Of a stretch of 64,000 nucleotides of DNA, positions 35,313 through 43,216 are shown one piece after another. The translations under genes were made by a program, and so were the position numbers. Below the pieces are notes generated by a model. The model ran no database searches. It had not been told where the DNA came from and saw only the letters and a list, made by a program, of their open reading frames with translations. Every line of letters begins with the position of its first letter. Positions within the stretch are counted from its first letter, which is position 1. This DNA comes from CAIUGU01 sp965279735 (lineage in GTDB: Bacteria; Pseudomonadota; Gammaproteobacteria; Steroidobacterales; Steroidobacteraceae): the NCBI GenBank assembly GCA_965279735.1, contig OZ257260.1:2046001-2110000 (forward strand), written 5' to 3'.

Positions 35313-35987
35313 TCAGAAAGGGGTCCATGGGGAGTCAAAGAACCTCGCGAGCCAGCCCTTGGAGTTGGCATCTGCAAGCGCGCCCTGTCCGCCGTAGGAA
35401 ATCGAAGCGTCTGCCACCTTGCTCGACGGCAGTGAATTGTCGGGAGCGATATCGATCGGGCGGATGATTCCCTGGATGCGGACGTATTCCTTGCCCTGGT
35501 TGATGGTGATCCATTTCTGGCCGCGCACGAGCAGGTTGCCATTCGCGAAGCGCTTGGCGACCGTGACGGTGATATCACCTTCAAGGCGGTTGCTCTGGGT
35601 GCTGTCGCCCTTGCCGTCGAATGCCGTCTCGTTCTCGAGACCCATGTTCAGCACTTCAACGCCGTTCACCGTGACAGGACGGCCTGCGATCGTCGGACCC
35701 GCCAGATCGGCGCTGGTCGACTTGCTCGTGGTCGTGCTCGAGCTCTTGCTCGCGTTCGTCTTCTCGACGAGCCTGATGGTGACGGTATCGCCCACACGCC
35801 TGGCGATGGCATTTTCAAACAGCGCGACGTCGTGTCCTGCCTGATAGATGGAGCCGTTGCTGGCTACCGTCGATTCGAGTTCCTCCGGCCACGTTGCCTC
35901 ATAGTCCTCAACGCGCGGCGGACCCACGCAGGCACCGAGCGCAAACGCCAGGGAAGACATTGCCAGGACTTTCAGGAAACGATTCAT
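35313..35987 (-). CDS. flgH: flagellar L-ring lipoprotein FlgH
   Basis: Outer-membrane ring lipoprotein. The start at 35987 gives MNRFLKVLAMSSLAFALGAC with a lipobox Cys at residue 20; 224 residues. C-terminal family features include VRIQGIIRPIDIAPDNSLPSSKVADA. Other in-frame starts at 36005 or 36008 would lengthen the signal by six or seven residues. Confidence 0.94.
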   Translation of the reverse strand: MNRFLKVLAMSSLAFALGACVGPPRVEDYEATWPEELESTVASNGSIYQAGHDVALFENAIARRVGDTVTIRLVEKTNASKSSSTTTSKSTSADLAGPTIAGRPVTVNGVEVLNMGLENETAFDGKGDSTQSNRLEGDITVTVAKRFANGNLLVRGQKWITINQGKEYVRIQGIIRPIDIAPDNSLPSSKVADASISYGGQGALADANSKGWLARFFDSPWTPF

Positions 35988-36021
35988 GCGTGCACCGGAT
36001 GCCATCACGTCTATACAAGCG

Positions 36022-36807
36022 TTACAGGTTGTTGCTCAGATACTGGAGCATCTGATCGGTGGTCGAGATCGCCTTGGTGTTCATCTCGTACGCGCGCTGC
36101 GTTTCGATCATGTTCACCATTTCCTCGACGACGTTGACGTTGGAACTTTCAACGGCGCCCTGCTGGACCGTGCCAACACCGTTCAGCCCGGGCGTACTGG
36201 TCTGTGCGGGACCGCTGGCGGCTGTCTCTACCAGAAGGTTTTCGCCTCGAGCCTGCAGGCCCGCGGGATTCACGAAATCGCTGAGCTGGATCGTGCCCAC
36301 CTGCGTGGGCTGGTTTTGCCCGGCCTGCTGTACGGAGATGACGCCATCCGAACCGATGGTCACGGTCTGTGCTCCATCAGGAATCGTGATGCCGGGCTGC
36401 ACGCGATAGCCGCTCGAGGTGACGAGTTCGCCCTGTGCATTGACCTGGAAGCTGCCATCGCGCGTGTAGCCGAAAGTGCCGTCGGGCATCGAGATCTGGA
36501 AGAAGCCGCGGCCCTGGATGGCGAGGTCGAATGAGTTGCCGGTCTGGCTGAGACTGCCCTGGGTATAAAGTTTTTCCGTCGCGACGACGCGAACGCCGGT
36601 GCCCAGTGCAAGGCCGGACGGCGCTACGGTGTCCTGCGACGTTGCTGCGCCCACCTGCTTGACGTTCTGGTACAGAAGATCTTCGAACACCGCGCGTCCC
36701 TTCTTGAAGCCGCTGGTGTTCACGTTGGCTAGATTGTGCGCGACGACGGACATGCGCGTCTGTTGCGCGTCAAGACCGGTTTTGGCTGCCCACAGTGCTG
36801 GATTCAT
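36022..36807 (-). CDS. flgG: flagellar distal rod protein FlgG
   Basis: 261 residues with the N-terminal rod signature (AHNLANVNTSGFKKGRAVFEDLLY) and the C-terminal helix (VNVVEEMVNMIETQRAYEMNTKAISTTDQML). Forms the distal rod that the P and L rings surround. Confidence 0.96.
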   Translation of the reverse strand: MNPALWAAKTGLDAQQTRMSVVAHNLANVNTSGFKKGRAVFEDLLYQNVKQVGAATSQDTVAPSGLALGTGVRVVATEKLYTQGSLSQTGNSFDLAIQGRGFFQISMPDGTFGYTRDGSFQVNAQGELVTSSGYRVQPGITIPDGAQTVTIGSDGVISVQQAGQNQPTQVGTIQLSDFVNPAGLQARGENLLVETAASGPAQTSTPGLNGVGTVQQGAVESSNVNVVEEMVNMIETQRAYEMNTKAISTTDQMLQYLSNNL

Positions 36808-36839
36808 GATTCAGTTCCTTACTTTGAATTCGATACGGG

Positions 36840-37580
36840 TCAGCCGAGCCTGAGCAGCTGGGCGGAAGCCTGGCCGTTGTCTTCGGCAGCCTTCATCGCC
36901 TTGACCTGCAGATCGAAATGCCGCGACAGCTCGATCATGTTCACCATCGCGTCAGCGATGTTGACGTTGCTGCTTTCGAGTACTCCGGAAGCCACGCGCA
37001 CGTTCGCATCCGCAGGCGCCGATGCTCCGTCCAGCGTGCGGAAAAGTCCGTCCTCGCCACGCACGACCGTAGCTGCCGGTGGATTGACGAGCTTGATACG
37101 GCCAACGGTCGCCATCGTTTCGGGGCCCTGCCCCACTGGCACGATCGAAATCGATCCGTCACCCGCAATCGCCACAGCTGAGTTGGCAGGCACCGTAAGC
37201 GGCCCGCCATCACCCAGCACCGGATGTCCTGCGCCGTTCAGCAACATGCCACTCGGATCCACACGCAGATCGCCAGCGCGCGTGTACGCCTCGCGACCAT
37301 CCGCACCCTGCACGGCGATCCAGCCTTCACCCTGGATCGCGACGTCCAGATCGTGGCCCGTAGCCTGCATGGCGCCGGACTTCTGGTCCCAACCCGTAGT
37401 GGCATCGGTTGCATACACACGCGATGCGAACCCCGAACCGGCCACGGCACGACTTTGCATGGCTGACAGATCCGCACGAAAGCCTGTCGTGCTGGCATTG
37501 GCCAGGTTGTGGTTGTTCGACGCCTGGGCGCGCAGGGTTTCCTTGGCGCCCGTCATCGCGACGTAGAGGAAGCGGTCCAT
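36840..37580 (-). CDS. flgF: flagellar proximal rod protein FlgF
   Basis: 246 residues. The N-terminal MDRFLYVAMTGAKETLRAQASNNHNLANASTTGF and the C-terminal MVNMIELSRHFDLQVKAMKAAEDNGQASAQLLR are diagnostic of FlgF. Starts 5 bases after flgE. Confidence 0.95.
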   Translation of the reverse strand: MDRFLYVAMTGAKETLRAQASNNHNLANASTTGFRADLSAMQSRAVAGSGFASRVYATDATTGWDQKSGAMQATGHDLDVAIQGEGWIAVQGADGREAYTRAGDLRVDPSGMLLNGAGHPVLGDGGPLTVPANSAVAIAGDGSISIVPVGQGPETMATVGRIKLVNPPAATVVRGEDGLFRTLDGASAPADANVRVASGVLESSNVNIADAMVNMIELSRHFDLQVKAMKAAEDNGQASAQLLRLG

Positions 37581-37585
37581 GTCGT

Positions 37586-38803
37586 TTACCTGATGTTGAT
37601 GATCGTCTGGGTGACCTGGTCAGCTGTCTGGATCATCTGGGCATTCGCCTGGAAATTGCGCTGTGCCGTGATCATGTTGACGAGCTGGGCGGTGATATCG
37701 ACGTTCGATGATTCGAGCGAGCCGGACTGGATCAGGCCAAAGCCCGAGTTGCCCGCCTGGCCTGCGAGAGCCTGGCCGGAGGCAAACGTCTCGGCCCAGT
37801 TGGTGTTGCCGAGCTGCTGCAGACCCTGCGCATTTGCGAAGTTGGCAATCGCCACCTGTCCGAGCTGCAACGAGCGGCCGTTTGTGAATCGCGCCTGCAC
37901 GACGCCGGTAGAATCGACGTCGATGCCGATCAGCCGGCCTGTCGTGAAGCCGTCCTGGGTGACCGATGTCACCGTGAACGAATCGCCGTACTGCGTCGAG
38001 CGGGCGAGATCGAAATTGAGATTGATCGGAGCTGCACCGGTGGCCGGCGTATACGCAGGGAAAGGCACCTGTCCACTCGCGGGGGAAGTCAGGATGCCGG
38101 TATCGGAGTACTGCAGAGTCTGGGCGGTGCCCACTGCGGACCCGTCGACATACAGTCGCGTCTGCCACTCGTTGGGGTTCGCGGTCTTGGTGAAATACAT
38201 GCTCGCCGTGTGTGCAGCGCCCAACGAATCGAATACAGTCATCGACGTCGCGTTGTTGTAGCTCGACGGATCTGCCGGATCGAAGGTTGCCGTGACGGGA
38301 GCTGAAGCATTCGCCGTCAGGTTGAAGACTGTCTCGACGTTGGTCGTCGCGGAAGGCGCCGATTCGCTGGTCACCAGGCGCAGATCCGACAGGGTGCTGG
38401 TGTTGAAACCGCCCGTCGCACTGGCAGGATAAACCTGCAGGCGCTGCTGCTGACTGTTCACCACGTAACCGGTGTTGTCGATCTGGAAAGCGCCTGCGCG
38501 CGTGTAGGCAGATGCGCCACCATCACTCAGGACGAAAAAGCCCTGCCCGCTCATGGCAAGGTCCAGGCTGTTGTTCGTAGTATTGATGTTTCCCTGCGTG
38601 AACTGCTGGGATACCGCGGCGACTTTCACGCCGTTGCCCACCTGCGCACGACTCACGCCCTGCGGGGACACTGCGAACAGTTCCGCGAACTCCGAGCGCG
38701 ACTGCTTGAAGCCGTTGGTCGCGGAGTTGGCAATGTTGTTGGCGGTGACGTTCAGATCCGTCTGAGCCGCATTGATTCCGCTCAAGGCGATACCGAATGA
38801 CAT
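37586..38803 (-). CDS. flgE: flagellar hook protein FlgE
   Basis: Hook subunit of 405 residues. N-terminal MSFGIALSGINAAQTDLNVTANNIANSATNGFKQSR, a variable centre, and C-terminal LESSNVDITAQLVNMITAQRNFQANAQMIQTADQ. Its polymer length is measured by FliK. Confidence 0.96.
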   Translation of the reverse strand: MSFGIALSGINAAQTDLNVTANNIANSATNGFKQSRSEFAELFAVSPQGVSRAQVGNGVKVAAVSQQFTQGNINTTNNSLDLAMSGQGFFVLSDGGASAYTRAGAFQIDNTGYVVNSQQQRLQVYPASATGGFNTSTLSDLRLVTSESAPSATTNVETVFNLTANASAPVTATFDPADPSSYNNATSMTVFDSLGAAHTASMYFTKTANPNEWQTRLYVDGSAVGTAQTLQYSDTGILTSPASGQVPFPAYTPATGAAPINLNFDLARSTQYGDSFTVTSVTQDGFTTGRLIGIDVDSTGVVQARFTNGRSLQLGQVAIANFANAQGLQQLGNTNWAETFASGQALAGQAGNSGFGLIQSGSLESSNVDITAQLVNMITAQRNFQANAQMIQTADQVTQTIINIR

Positions 38804-38847
38804 GGAAGCGTTCTCCTGAAGAAAAGCGATTAAGGTTTATTGAGCGG

Positions 38848-39516
38848 TTACATCACGCGGCGGACATCCGCCAGCGAGAGCGGCCCGAGGGCCGCGGTGT
38901 TCAAGGTCAGGCTGCCGGAGGCATCGATCGTCACGCTGGATACGCGGCCATTCATCATCACTTCCATGGCCTGGTTGGTGCCGCCCACGTTCGCGACGGC
39001 ATCGAGATCGTAGTTGCCGGTGGGAACTGCAACGCCACGATCGTCAAGGCCATCCCATGTGAACGCGGCCGTGCCCGCCGTAGCAGGCACCGAGATGTGG
39101 CGGACGATCTGGCCGCTGCTGTCGGTAACGACGAATTTCACGCTGGCTGTGCCATCCGGGATTTCCAGCTCGCCACGGATTGTCTCGCCCGTTACAACGG
39201 AGACAGAGTCCGCAGGTGCGAGCACGTCGTGACCCACGAGCGTCGTACCCTGCAGCGCCTGTGCGGAACGCATGGATTCGGTCAGGTTGGTCAGCGAGGT
39301 CTGCATGTTCTGGACACCAGACACCGTGCCGAACTGCGCGAGCTGTGCGACGAATTCCGTGCTGTCGAGCGGCTTCATCGGATCCTGGTTCTTGAGCTGT
39401 GCCGTCATCAGCGCGAGAAAGTCCTCGATGCCGAGATCGGTCGCTTTCTTCTTCGAAGCATTCGCGCTTGCCTGGGTCTGGGCAGCGAGAGCGGCAATGG
39501 GATCGGTGCTTGTCAT
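38848..39516 (-). CDS. flgD: hook-capping protein FlgD
   Basis: Hook cap of 222 residues. The N-terminal segment FLALMTAQLKNQDPMKPLDSTEFVAQLAQF is the FlgD signature; the C-terminal part is the FlgD Ig-like/Tudor region (VTDSSGQIVRHISVPATAG...WDGLDDRGVAVPTGNYDL). Confidence 0.95.
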   Translation of the reverse strand: MTSTDPIAALAAQTQASANASKKKATDLGIEDFLALMTAQLKNQDPMKPLDSTEFVAQLAQFGTVSGVQNMQTSLTNLTESMRSAQALQGTTLVGHDVLAPADSVSVVTGETIRGELEIPDGTASVKFVVTDSSGQIVRHISVPATAGTAAFTWDGLDDRGVAVPTGNYDLDAVANVGGTNQAMEVMMNGRVSSVTIDASGSLTLNTAALGPLSLADVRRVM

Positions 39517-39542
39517 GGGTCAATTCCTTGAAAGGGTGCCGG

Positions 39543-39953
39543 CTACTGGCCGAGCTTCAATGTGGCCAGCAGCATTTCTTTCGACGTGTTCATTACTTCG
39601 ACGTTGTTCTGGTAGGCGCGGGAAGCCGAAATCATGTCCACCATCTCTTCGACGACATTGACGTTCGGTGCGTAGACATTGCCTTCTGCATCAGCGAGAG
39701 GATTGCCGGGTTCGTAACGCACAGTGGCGGGAGCCTGGCTCTCTGTAATGCCAAGCACCCTCACGGCCGCTGAACTCTGCTCGCCTATCCCGGACTTCAC
39801 TGCGGAAAAAAGCGGATGACGGGCGCGATACACCTTCGCGGGATCGCCGCTGACGCTGTCGGCATTCGCCAGGTTGCTCGCAGTGGTATTGAGGCGCACC
39901 GACTGGGCGCTCATGCCGGAACCTGCGATATCGAAAATCTTGAAGGAAGACAT
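39543..39953 (-). CDS. flgC: flagellar proximal rod protein FlgC
   Basis: 136 residues with N-terminal FDIAGSGMSAQSVRLNTTASNLANADS and C-terminal NVNVVEEMVDMISASRAYQNNVEVMNTSKEM, both typical of FlgC. Lies 24 bases after flgB. Confidence 0.95.
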   Translation of the reverse strand: MSSFKIFDIAGSGMSAQSVRLNTTASNLANADSVSGDPAKVYRARHPLFSAVKSGIGEQSSAAVRVLGITESQAPATVRYEPGNPLADAEGNVYAPNVNVVEEMVDMISASRAYQNNVEVMNTSKEMLLATLKLGQ

Positions 39954-39977
39954 GGAAGCTCCTGCTCAGGCCGCTGT

Positions 39978-40382
39978 TTACTGTCCGGTGATCGCTGTCA
40001 TGAGGCCGCGGAACTTGGCACTCAGGAATGTCAGCGTCGCCTGGTAACGCACGGCGTTCTCGGCAAACGCAGCCTGCTCAAGCTGGACGTCGACCGTATT
40101 GCCATCGATGGAAGGTGCAAGCGGTGTGCGGTAAAGAAGGTCGGTCTGCGCCGTATCGCCTGCAGCGGTCTGGATATGACCCGCTTGCGTTGCAGCCATG
40201 GCGACTGGTCCGGTGGAGTTGCCCGAGGCCTTGGCGAGCACGCTGCGAAAATCGATGTCGCGCGCCTTGAAGCCGGGTGTATCAGCATTCGCGAGATTGT
40301 TTGCGAGCAATTCCGTGCGGCGCGATCTGACCTGCAGGGCGGCTGCATGGATACCGAGGTAGCTGTCCAGATTGGCGGGCAT
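39978..40382 (-). CDS. flgB: flagellar proximal rod protein FlgB
   Basis: 134 residues starting MPANLDSYLGIHAAALQVRSRR, with RTELLANNLANADTPGFKARDIDF. The frame stays open to 40424, but the sigma-54 promoter at 40420-40435 would start the transcript near 40408. The ATG at 40382, with GGAGA 7 bases upstream, is therefore the real start. Head of the flgBCDEFGHIJ operon. Confidence 0.95.
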   Translation of the reverse strand: MPANLDSYLGIHAAALQVRSRRTELLANNLANADTPGFKARDIDFRSVLAKASGNSTGPVAMAATQAGHIQTAAGDTAQTDLLYRTPLAPSIDGNTVDVQLEQAAFAENAVRYQATLTFLSAKFRGLMTAITGQ

Positions 40383-40419
40383 CGACGTCTCCGTCAGAAA
40401 GTTCTCTGGCGGGACATCT

Positions 40420-40435
40420 AGCAAGGCGCGTGCCA
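40420..40435 (-). promoter_or_regulatory. sigma-54 promoter of the flgB operon
   Basis: Minus strand TGGCACGCGCCTTGCT, a full consensus match and identical over all 16 bases, spacer included, to the fliL promoter. It ends 38 bases before the flgB ATG. Confidence 0.9.
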
Positions 40436-40691
40436 GTACGACGAACCCAGTGGTATGGGACCGTTGAATGACAGGAGTGATGCAAATACCGTGAAGTGGC
40501 TCTCAGGGGGGCGGCAAGATGTTGCCGCTCACCGGCCATGGATGGTCGTGAGAGAAGCCGTGCGAACGAGGTCGCGTGCCTGATAAAGGTGATCGGCGCG
40601 TCAGTCCATATCTTTAGGGCACGAAAGCGTCAGGGTTACGTCTCGCTTGCAAGCGTGAATGGGTGTTCAATGCGACTGCCACTCTCCATGT

Positions 40692-40707
40692 TGGCATGCG
40701 GCTTGCT
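40692..40707 (+). promoter_or_regulatory. sigma-54-like promoter of flgA
   Basis: Plus strand TGGCATGCGGCTTGCT matches 11 of 12 consensus positions. Transcription would begin near 40718, only two bases before the ATG chosen for flgA, so either the message is nearly leaderless or translation begins at the GTG at 40756. Confidence 0.6.
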
Positions 40708-40719
40708 AGTTCTCCCCGC

Positions 40720-41481
40720 ATGTCAATCCTTCGACGTTATCCACACACACGCCTGGTGCCGCATTTTTCTGCGGTGTTTACAGCATTCGTCGTGTCCTGC
40801 ATCAGCTTACCGGCCGATTTCGCATTGGCCGATGCCGCGATACAGCCCCTGGACTCGATCCGCACGACTGCCGAGAAATTCGTGATCGCAGAGCTGCCCA
40901 AGTCGATCGAAGTATCCCGCCGCAAGGTGATTGCTACCGCCGGCTACCTGGATTCGCGGCTGCGACTGCCCGCTTGCGACGGAAATCTGACGGCGGCGCG
41001 GCCACAGGGAAGCGTGCTCACTGCTCGCAACACCATTGGAGTGACCTGTCCGAGCGGAAACGAGTGGACGGTCTATGTGCCGGTCACACTCGAATCCGAA
41101 ACAACGGTGCTGGTGACGCGACGTGCAGCGGCTCGCGGAGCAAACCTCACTGCGGAGGACGTCGAGGAACGTACACAACTGGTCCCTGGTATCGCGTCGA
41201 ACTATGTAGCCGACCCCGCGAAACTCGCGGGTATGCACGCCAAACGGGCCATTCCTGCCGGGACCGCGCTGACAGCCGATGTGCTCGCGCCCAATCTCCT
41301 TATAAAGAGAGGACAGCAGGTGACGCTGCTGGCTGCGGTGGGAGGTATCGAAGTACGTGCTTCAGGGCGGGCGTTGACCGAGGGCGGCGCTGCCGACCGG
41401 ATCAGGGTCCAGAACCTGAACTCAACGCGCGTGGTTGAAGGGTTTGTCGAAAGCGCCGATATAGTGAGAATCGCGCCATGA
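40720..41481 (+). CDS. flgA: P-ring assembly chaperone FlgA
   Basis: Periplasmic chaperone for FlgI. N-terminal signal region (basic RRYPHTR, then FTAFVVSCISLPADFALA), followed by an SAF-like domain (LITKR-like segment VTRRAAARGANLTAEDVEERTQLVPG) and a C-terminal beta domain (LLIKRGQQVTLLAAVGGIEVRASGRALTEGG). ATG at 40720 gives 253 residues; GTG at 40756 gives 241, nearer the usual size, but loses the basic signal region. No clear Shine-Dalgarno supports either. Confidence 0.9.
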   Translation: MSILRRYPHTRLVPHFSAVFTAFVVSCISLPADFALADAAIQPLDSIRTTAEKFVIAELPKSIEVSRRKVIATAGYLDSRLRLPACDGNLTAARPQGSVLTARNTIGVTCPSGNEWTVYVPVTLESETTVLVTRRAAARGANLTAEDVEERTQLVPGIASNYVADPAKLAGMHAKRAIPAGTALTADVLAPNLLIKRGQQVTLLAAVGGIEVRASGRALTEGGAADRIRVQNLNSTRVVEGFVESADIVRIAP

Positions 41482-41503
41482 CCGTGAACCCCGTGAAAAC
41501 CCC

Positions 41504-41530
41504 TAAAGTTCCGCTGCAACCGGCCGTTAC
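41504..41530 (+). promoter_or_regulatory. sigma-28 promoter of flgM-flgN
   Basis: TAAAGTTC, 11 bases, GCCGTTAC: a near-consensus sigma-28 promoter in the 80-base space between flgA and flgM, 31 bases before the flgM start. It provides the expected FlgM/FliA feedback loop. Confidence 0.85.
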
Positions 41531-41561
41531 AGGGCACGAACGCCAGTAGGAGAGACACGAC

Positions 41562-41885
41562 GTGCCTCACAAGATCAACGGTATCGAGAGCCGCCAGGTG
41601 CAGATCGGAAGCGATCGGGCCGTGCAGCGCAAGGGCAGCGATCCGGCCACGGACGCCACGGGAAAGATCCAGGTGGGCGGCGCCGATGCCGTGCATATCA
41701 CCGGATCAGCCAAGCAGCTGGCCTCCCTCGAACAGACACTCAAGGATGTTCCGGTCATCGATGAAGCGCGCGTCGCGAAACTGCGCAGCGCCATCGAAAG
41801 CGGAACGTATGTGATCGACGCAACGCGCGTCGCGGACAAGCTGCTGAGGCTTGAAGACCAGCTGGGCAGCGTATTGCCAGAGTGA
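41562..41885 (+). CDS. flgM: anti-sigma-28 factor FlgM
   Basis: Binds FliA until it is exported through the finished hook. 107 residues: disordered, charged N-terminal half and a helical C-terminal sigma-binding half (PVIDEARVAKLRSAIESGTYVIDATRVADKLLRLE). The start is GTG at 41562 with AGGAGA 8 bases upstream. Confidence 0.94.
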   Translation: MPHKINGIESRQVQIGSDRAVQRKGSDPATDATGKIQVGGADAVHITGSAKQLASLEQTLKDVPVIDEARVAKLRSAIESGTYVIDATRVADKLLRLEDQLGSVLPE

Positions 41886-41898
41886 TCGAGGATCGACG

Positions 41899-42414
41899 TT
41901 GACTCCCAAGAAGATTCAGGACAACCGGCGGCTGGATCCAGCCCTTGCCCGGCAACATATCGAACAGCTACTTAGCGACGAGGCCGCCAACCTTGAGCGC
42001 CTCGAAATGCTGCTTGGCAAGGAGCATGAGCTGCTTGAAGGCAGCGACATCGAAGCTCTCGAGCGTGCGGGCAATGCGCGCCAGACATGCATCGCCGAGC
42101 TGCTGCGCATCGAAGACGAACGCCGGACGATGTGCCGGATGCTGGGGTTTCCGGCCGATCTCGCAGGACTGCAGCGACTGTTGCAGTGGTGCGATCCCGC
42201 CAACGGCCTGTTCGCACGCTGGACCGCATGCATGCAGAAAGCCGCGAGCTGTCGCCAGTTGAATGACCGGAACGGTGCGCTGGTGACCGCCAAACTCAAG
42301 CGCGTTGAAGGAATGCTCGGCGTACTCACTGGTCGTGATCGCAGCACAGCCGTGTACAGTGCCCAGGGCGGTTACGCTCGCCAGGCTGCGGGGCACTCGC
42401 TCGCACAGGCCTGA
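41899..42414 (+). CDS. flgN: flagellar chaperone FlgN
   Basis: Export chaperone for FlgK and FlgL. About 171 residues, highly helical (HIEQLLSDEAANLERLEMLLGKEHELLEGSDIEALERAGNARQ). TTG at 41899 is the likely start, with GAGGA 7 bases before it and lying 13 bases after the flgM stop. The frame extends further up only by overlapping flgM. Transcribed with flgM. Confidence 0.88.
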   Translation: MTPKKIQDNRRLDPALARQHIEQLLSDEAANLERLEMLLGKEHELLEGSDIEALERAGNARQTCIAELLRIEDERRTMCRMLGFPADLAGLQRLLQWCDPANGLFARWTACMQKAASCRQLNDRNGALVTAKLKRVEGMLGVLTGRDRSTAVYSAQGGYARQAAGHSLAQA

Positions 42415-42618
42415 TTACTTTCTTTCCAATCGGCCCCTGCAATCGAGCAGGGCGCGCTCCAGCAGCGCATTGCCGATGTAATGGCGTTGCTTCTCGGGAA
42501 CATCCCGCAACGCCAGTTCAATCCTCCGCATGACAGCTTCGTGTCCGGCCAGCTCGAGGCCGGGAGCATCGTCAATCACGATACGCGCCAGGGATGGACG
42601 CGACCCTACAGCCCGCAT
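42415..42618 (-). CDS. small hypothetical protein with a strong ribosome site
   Basis: 67 residues, unrecognised (MRAVGSRPSLARIVIDDAPG..., then helical GHEAVMRRIELALRDVPEKQ and NALLERALLDCRGRL). GAGGAGG stands 6-7 bases before the ATG at 42618, which makes translation likely. It converges on flgN with no gap (42414/42415) and is co-directional with hemP. No signal peptide, membrane segment or metal motif is seen. Confidence 0.55.
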   Translation of the reverse strand: MRAVGSRPSLARIVIDDAPGLELAGHEAVMRRIELALRDVPEKQRHYIGNALLERALLDCRGRLERK

Positions 42619-42785
42619 GTTCAACCTCCTCACTGCGTGAAACATCGAGCGGAGACTAGCTGGCGGCCTGCATCGAGCTTGGGGGGTGCTGGGGGGCAAA
42701 CGGCTCGAAACGTTGGGTGGCTGGCTTGATCTTTGGCTGCTCTTGAATCAGAACCTCAAGCGGAATGCCACGGACGAAACCGGGA

Positions 42786-43004
42786 CTACTTGGTAAGGAT
42801 GAGCTTGTTGGCCTGCGTGAGGCGCAGCCGGTAATGCCCACCCTCATGCTCGATCAACACTTCCCGCGAGGCGCCGAACAGATCATCGGACCGGAAACAT
42901 CTCGATGCCCCTGCCCCCGCTCTCGGGGCGACGGGATTGATCGGGCCGGCCGAAGCCGAAGCCGAAGCCGGAACCAAGGGTGTGAAAGGATTGGGCGTCT
43001 TCAT
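42786..43004 (-). CDS. hemP: hemin uptake protein HemP
   Basis: Small protein of 72 residues; the C-terminal half FGASREVLIEHEGGHYRLRLTQANKLILTK is the HemP signature, preceded by a Pro/Ala/Ser-rich N-terminus somewhat longer than usual. In other bacteria HemP is iron-regulated and promotes haem receptor expression. A Fur-box-like site directly precedes it. No haem receptor or TonB gene is adjacent. Confidence 0.88.
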   Translation of the reverse strand: MKTPNPFTPLVPASASASAGPINPVAPRAGAGASRCFRSDDLFGASREVLIEHEGGHYRLRLTQANKLILTK

Positions 43005-43011
43005 GCCTGCA

Positions 43012-43037
43012 AATGATAACGATTCGTATTCTCTTTG
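43012..43037 (-). promoter_or_regulatory. hemP promoter with Fur-box-like operator
   Basis: Minus strand: -35 TTGCAA (43032-43037), 16 bases, -10 TATCAT (43010-43015). The span 43012-43030 (AATGATAACGATTCGTATT on plus) resembles the Fur 7-1-7 site TGATAAT-N-ATTATCA and covers the spacer and -10, as expected for repression by Fur-Fe. The transcript would begin almost at the hemP ATG. Confidence 0.68.
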
Positions 43038-43216
43038 CAAGTGCCTGACGGTGAAGAATTGAAACTCCCGGAAAAATAATCAGCGTGCCCGTCCGCCGCG
43101 TGAATCGAGGATTGCCGGCCAACCGGTATGGACATACTTCCTGCTACTCTCCCGCCCCGCCGGGTTCGCCGAGGGCGGAGTAATCACGGCGGAACGATCT
43201 TGAACAGGGGTGGCCC

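Larger units (their letters stand above)
40383..40719. other. divergent flgB-flgA control region
   Basis: 337 bases without a gene. It holds a sigma-54 promoter facing flgB (40420-40435), a perfect hairpin GCGGCAA-GATG-TTGCCGC (40511-40528) without a T-run, and a second sigma-54-like site facing flgA (40692-40707). The hairpin sits between the two promoters and could be a regulator site or an RNA structure. Confidence 0.6.

Noticed and set aside
40511..40528. Perfect 7-bp hairpin in the flgB-flgA space as a terminator
   Set aside because: No T-run follows on either strand and no gene ends there; it is kept only as an unexplained structure within the control region.
42656..42847. A 63-codon minus-strand frame between hemP and the 67-residue gene
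   Set aside because: It begins inside hemP in another frame, has no ribosome site, and its proline-rich product resembles no family.
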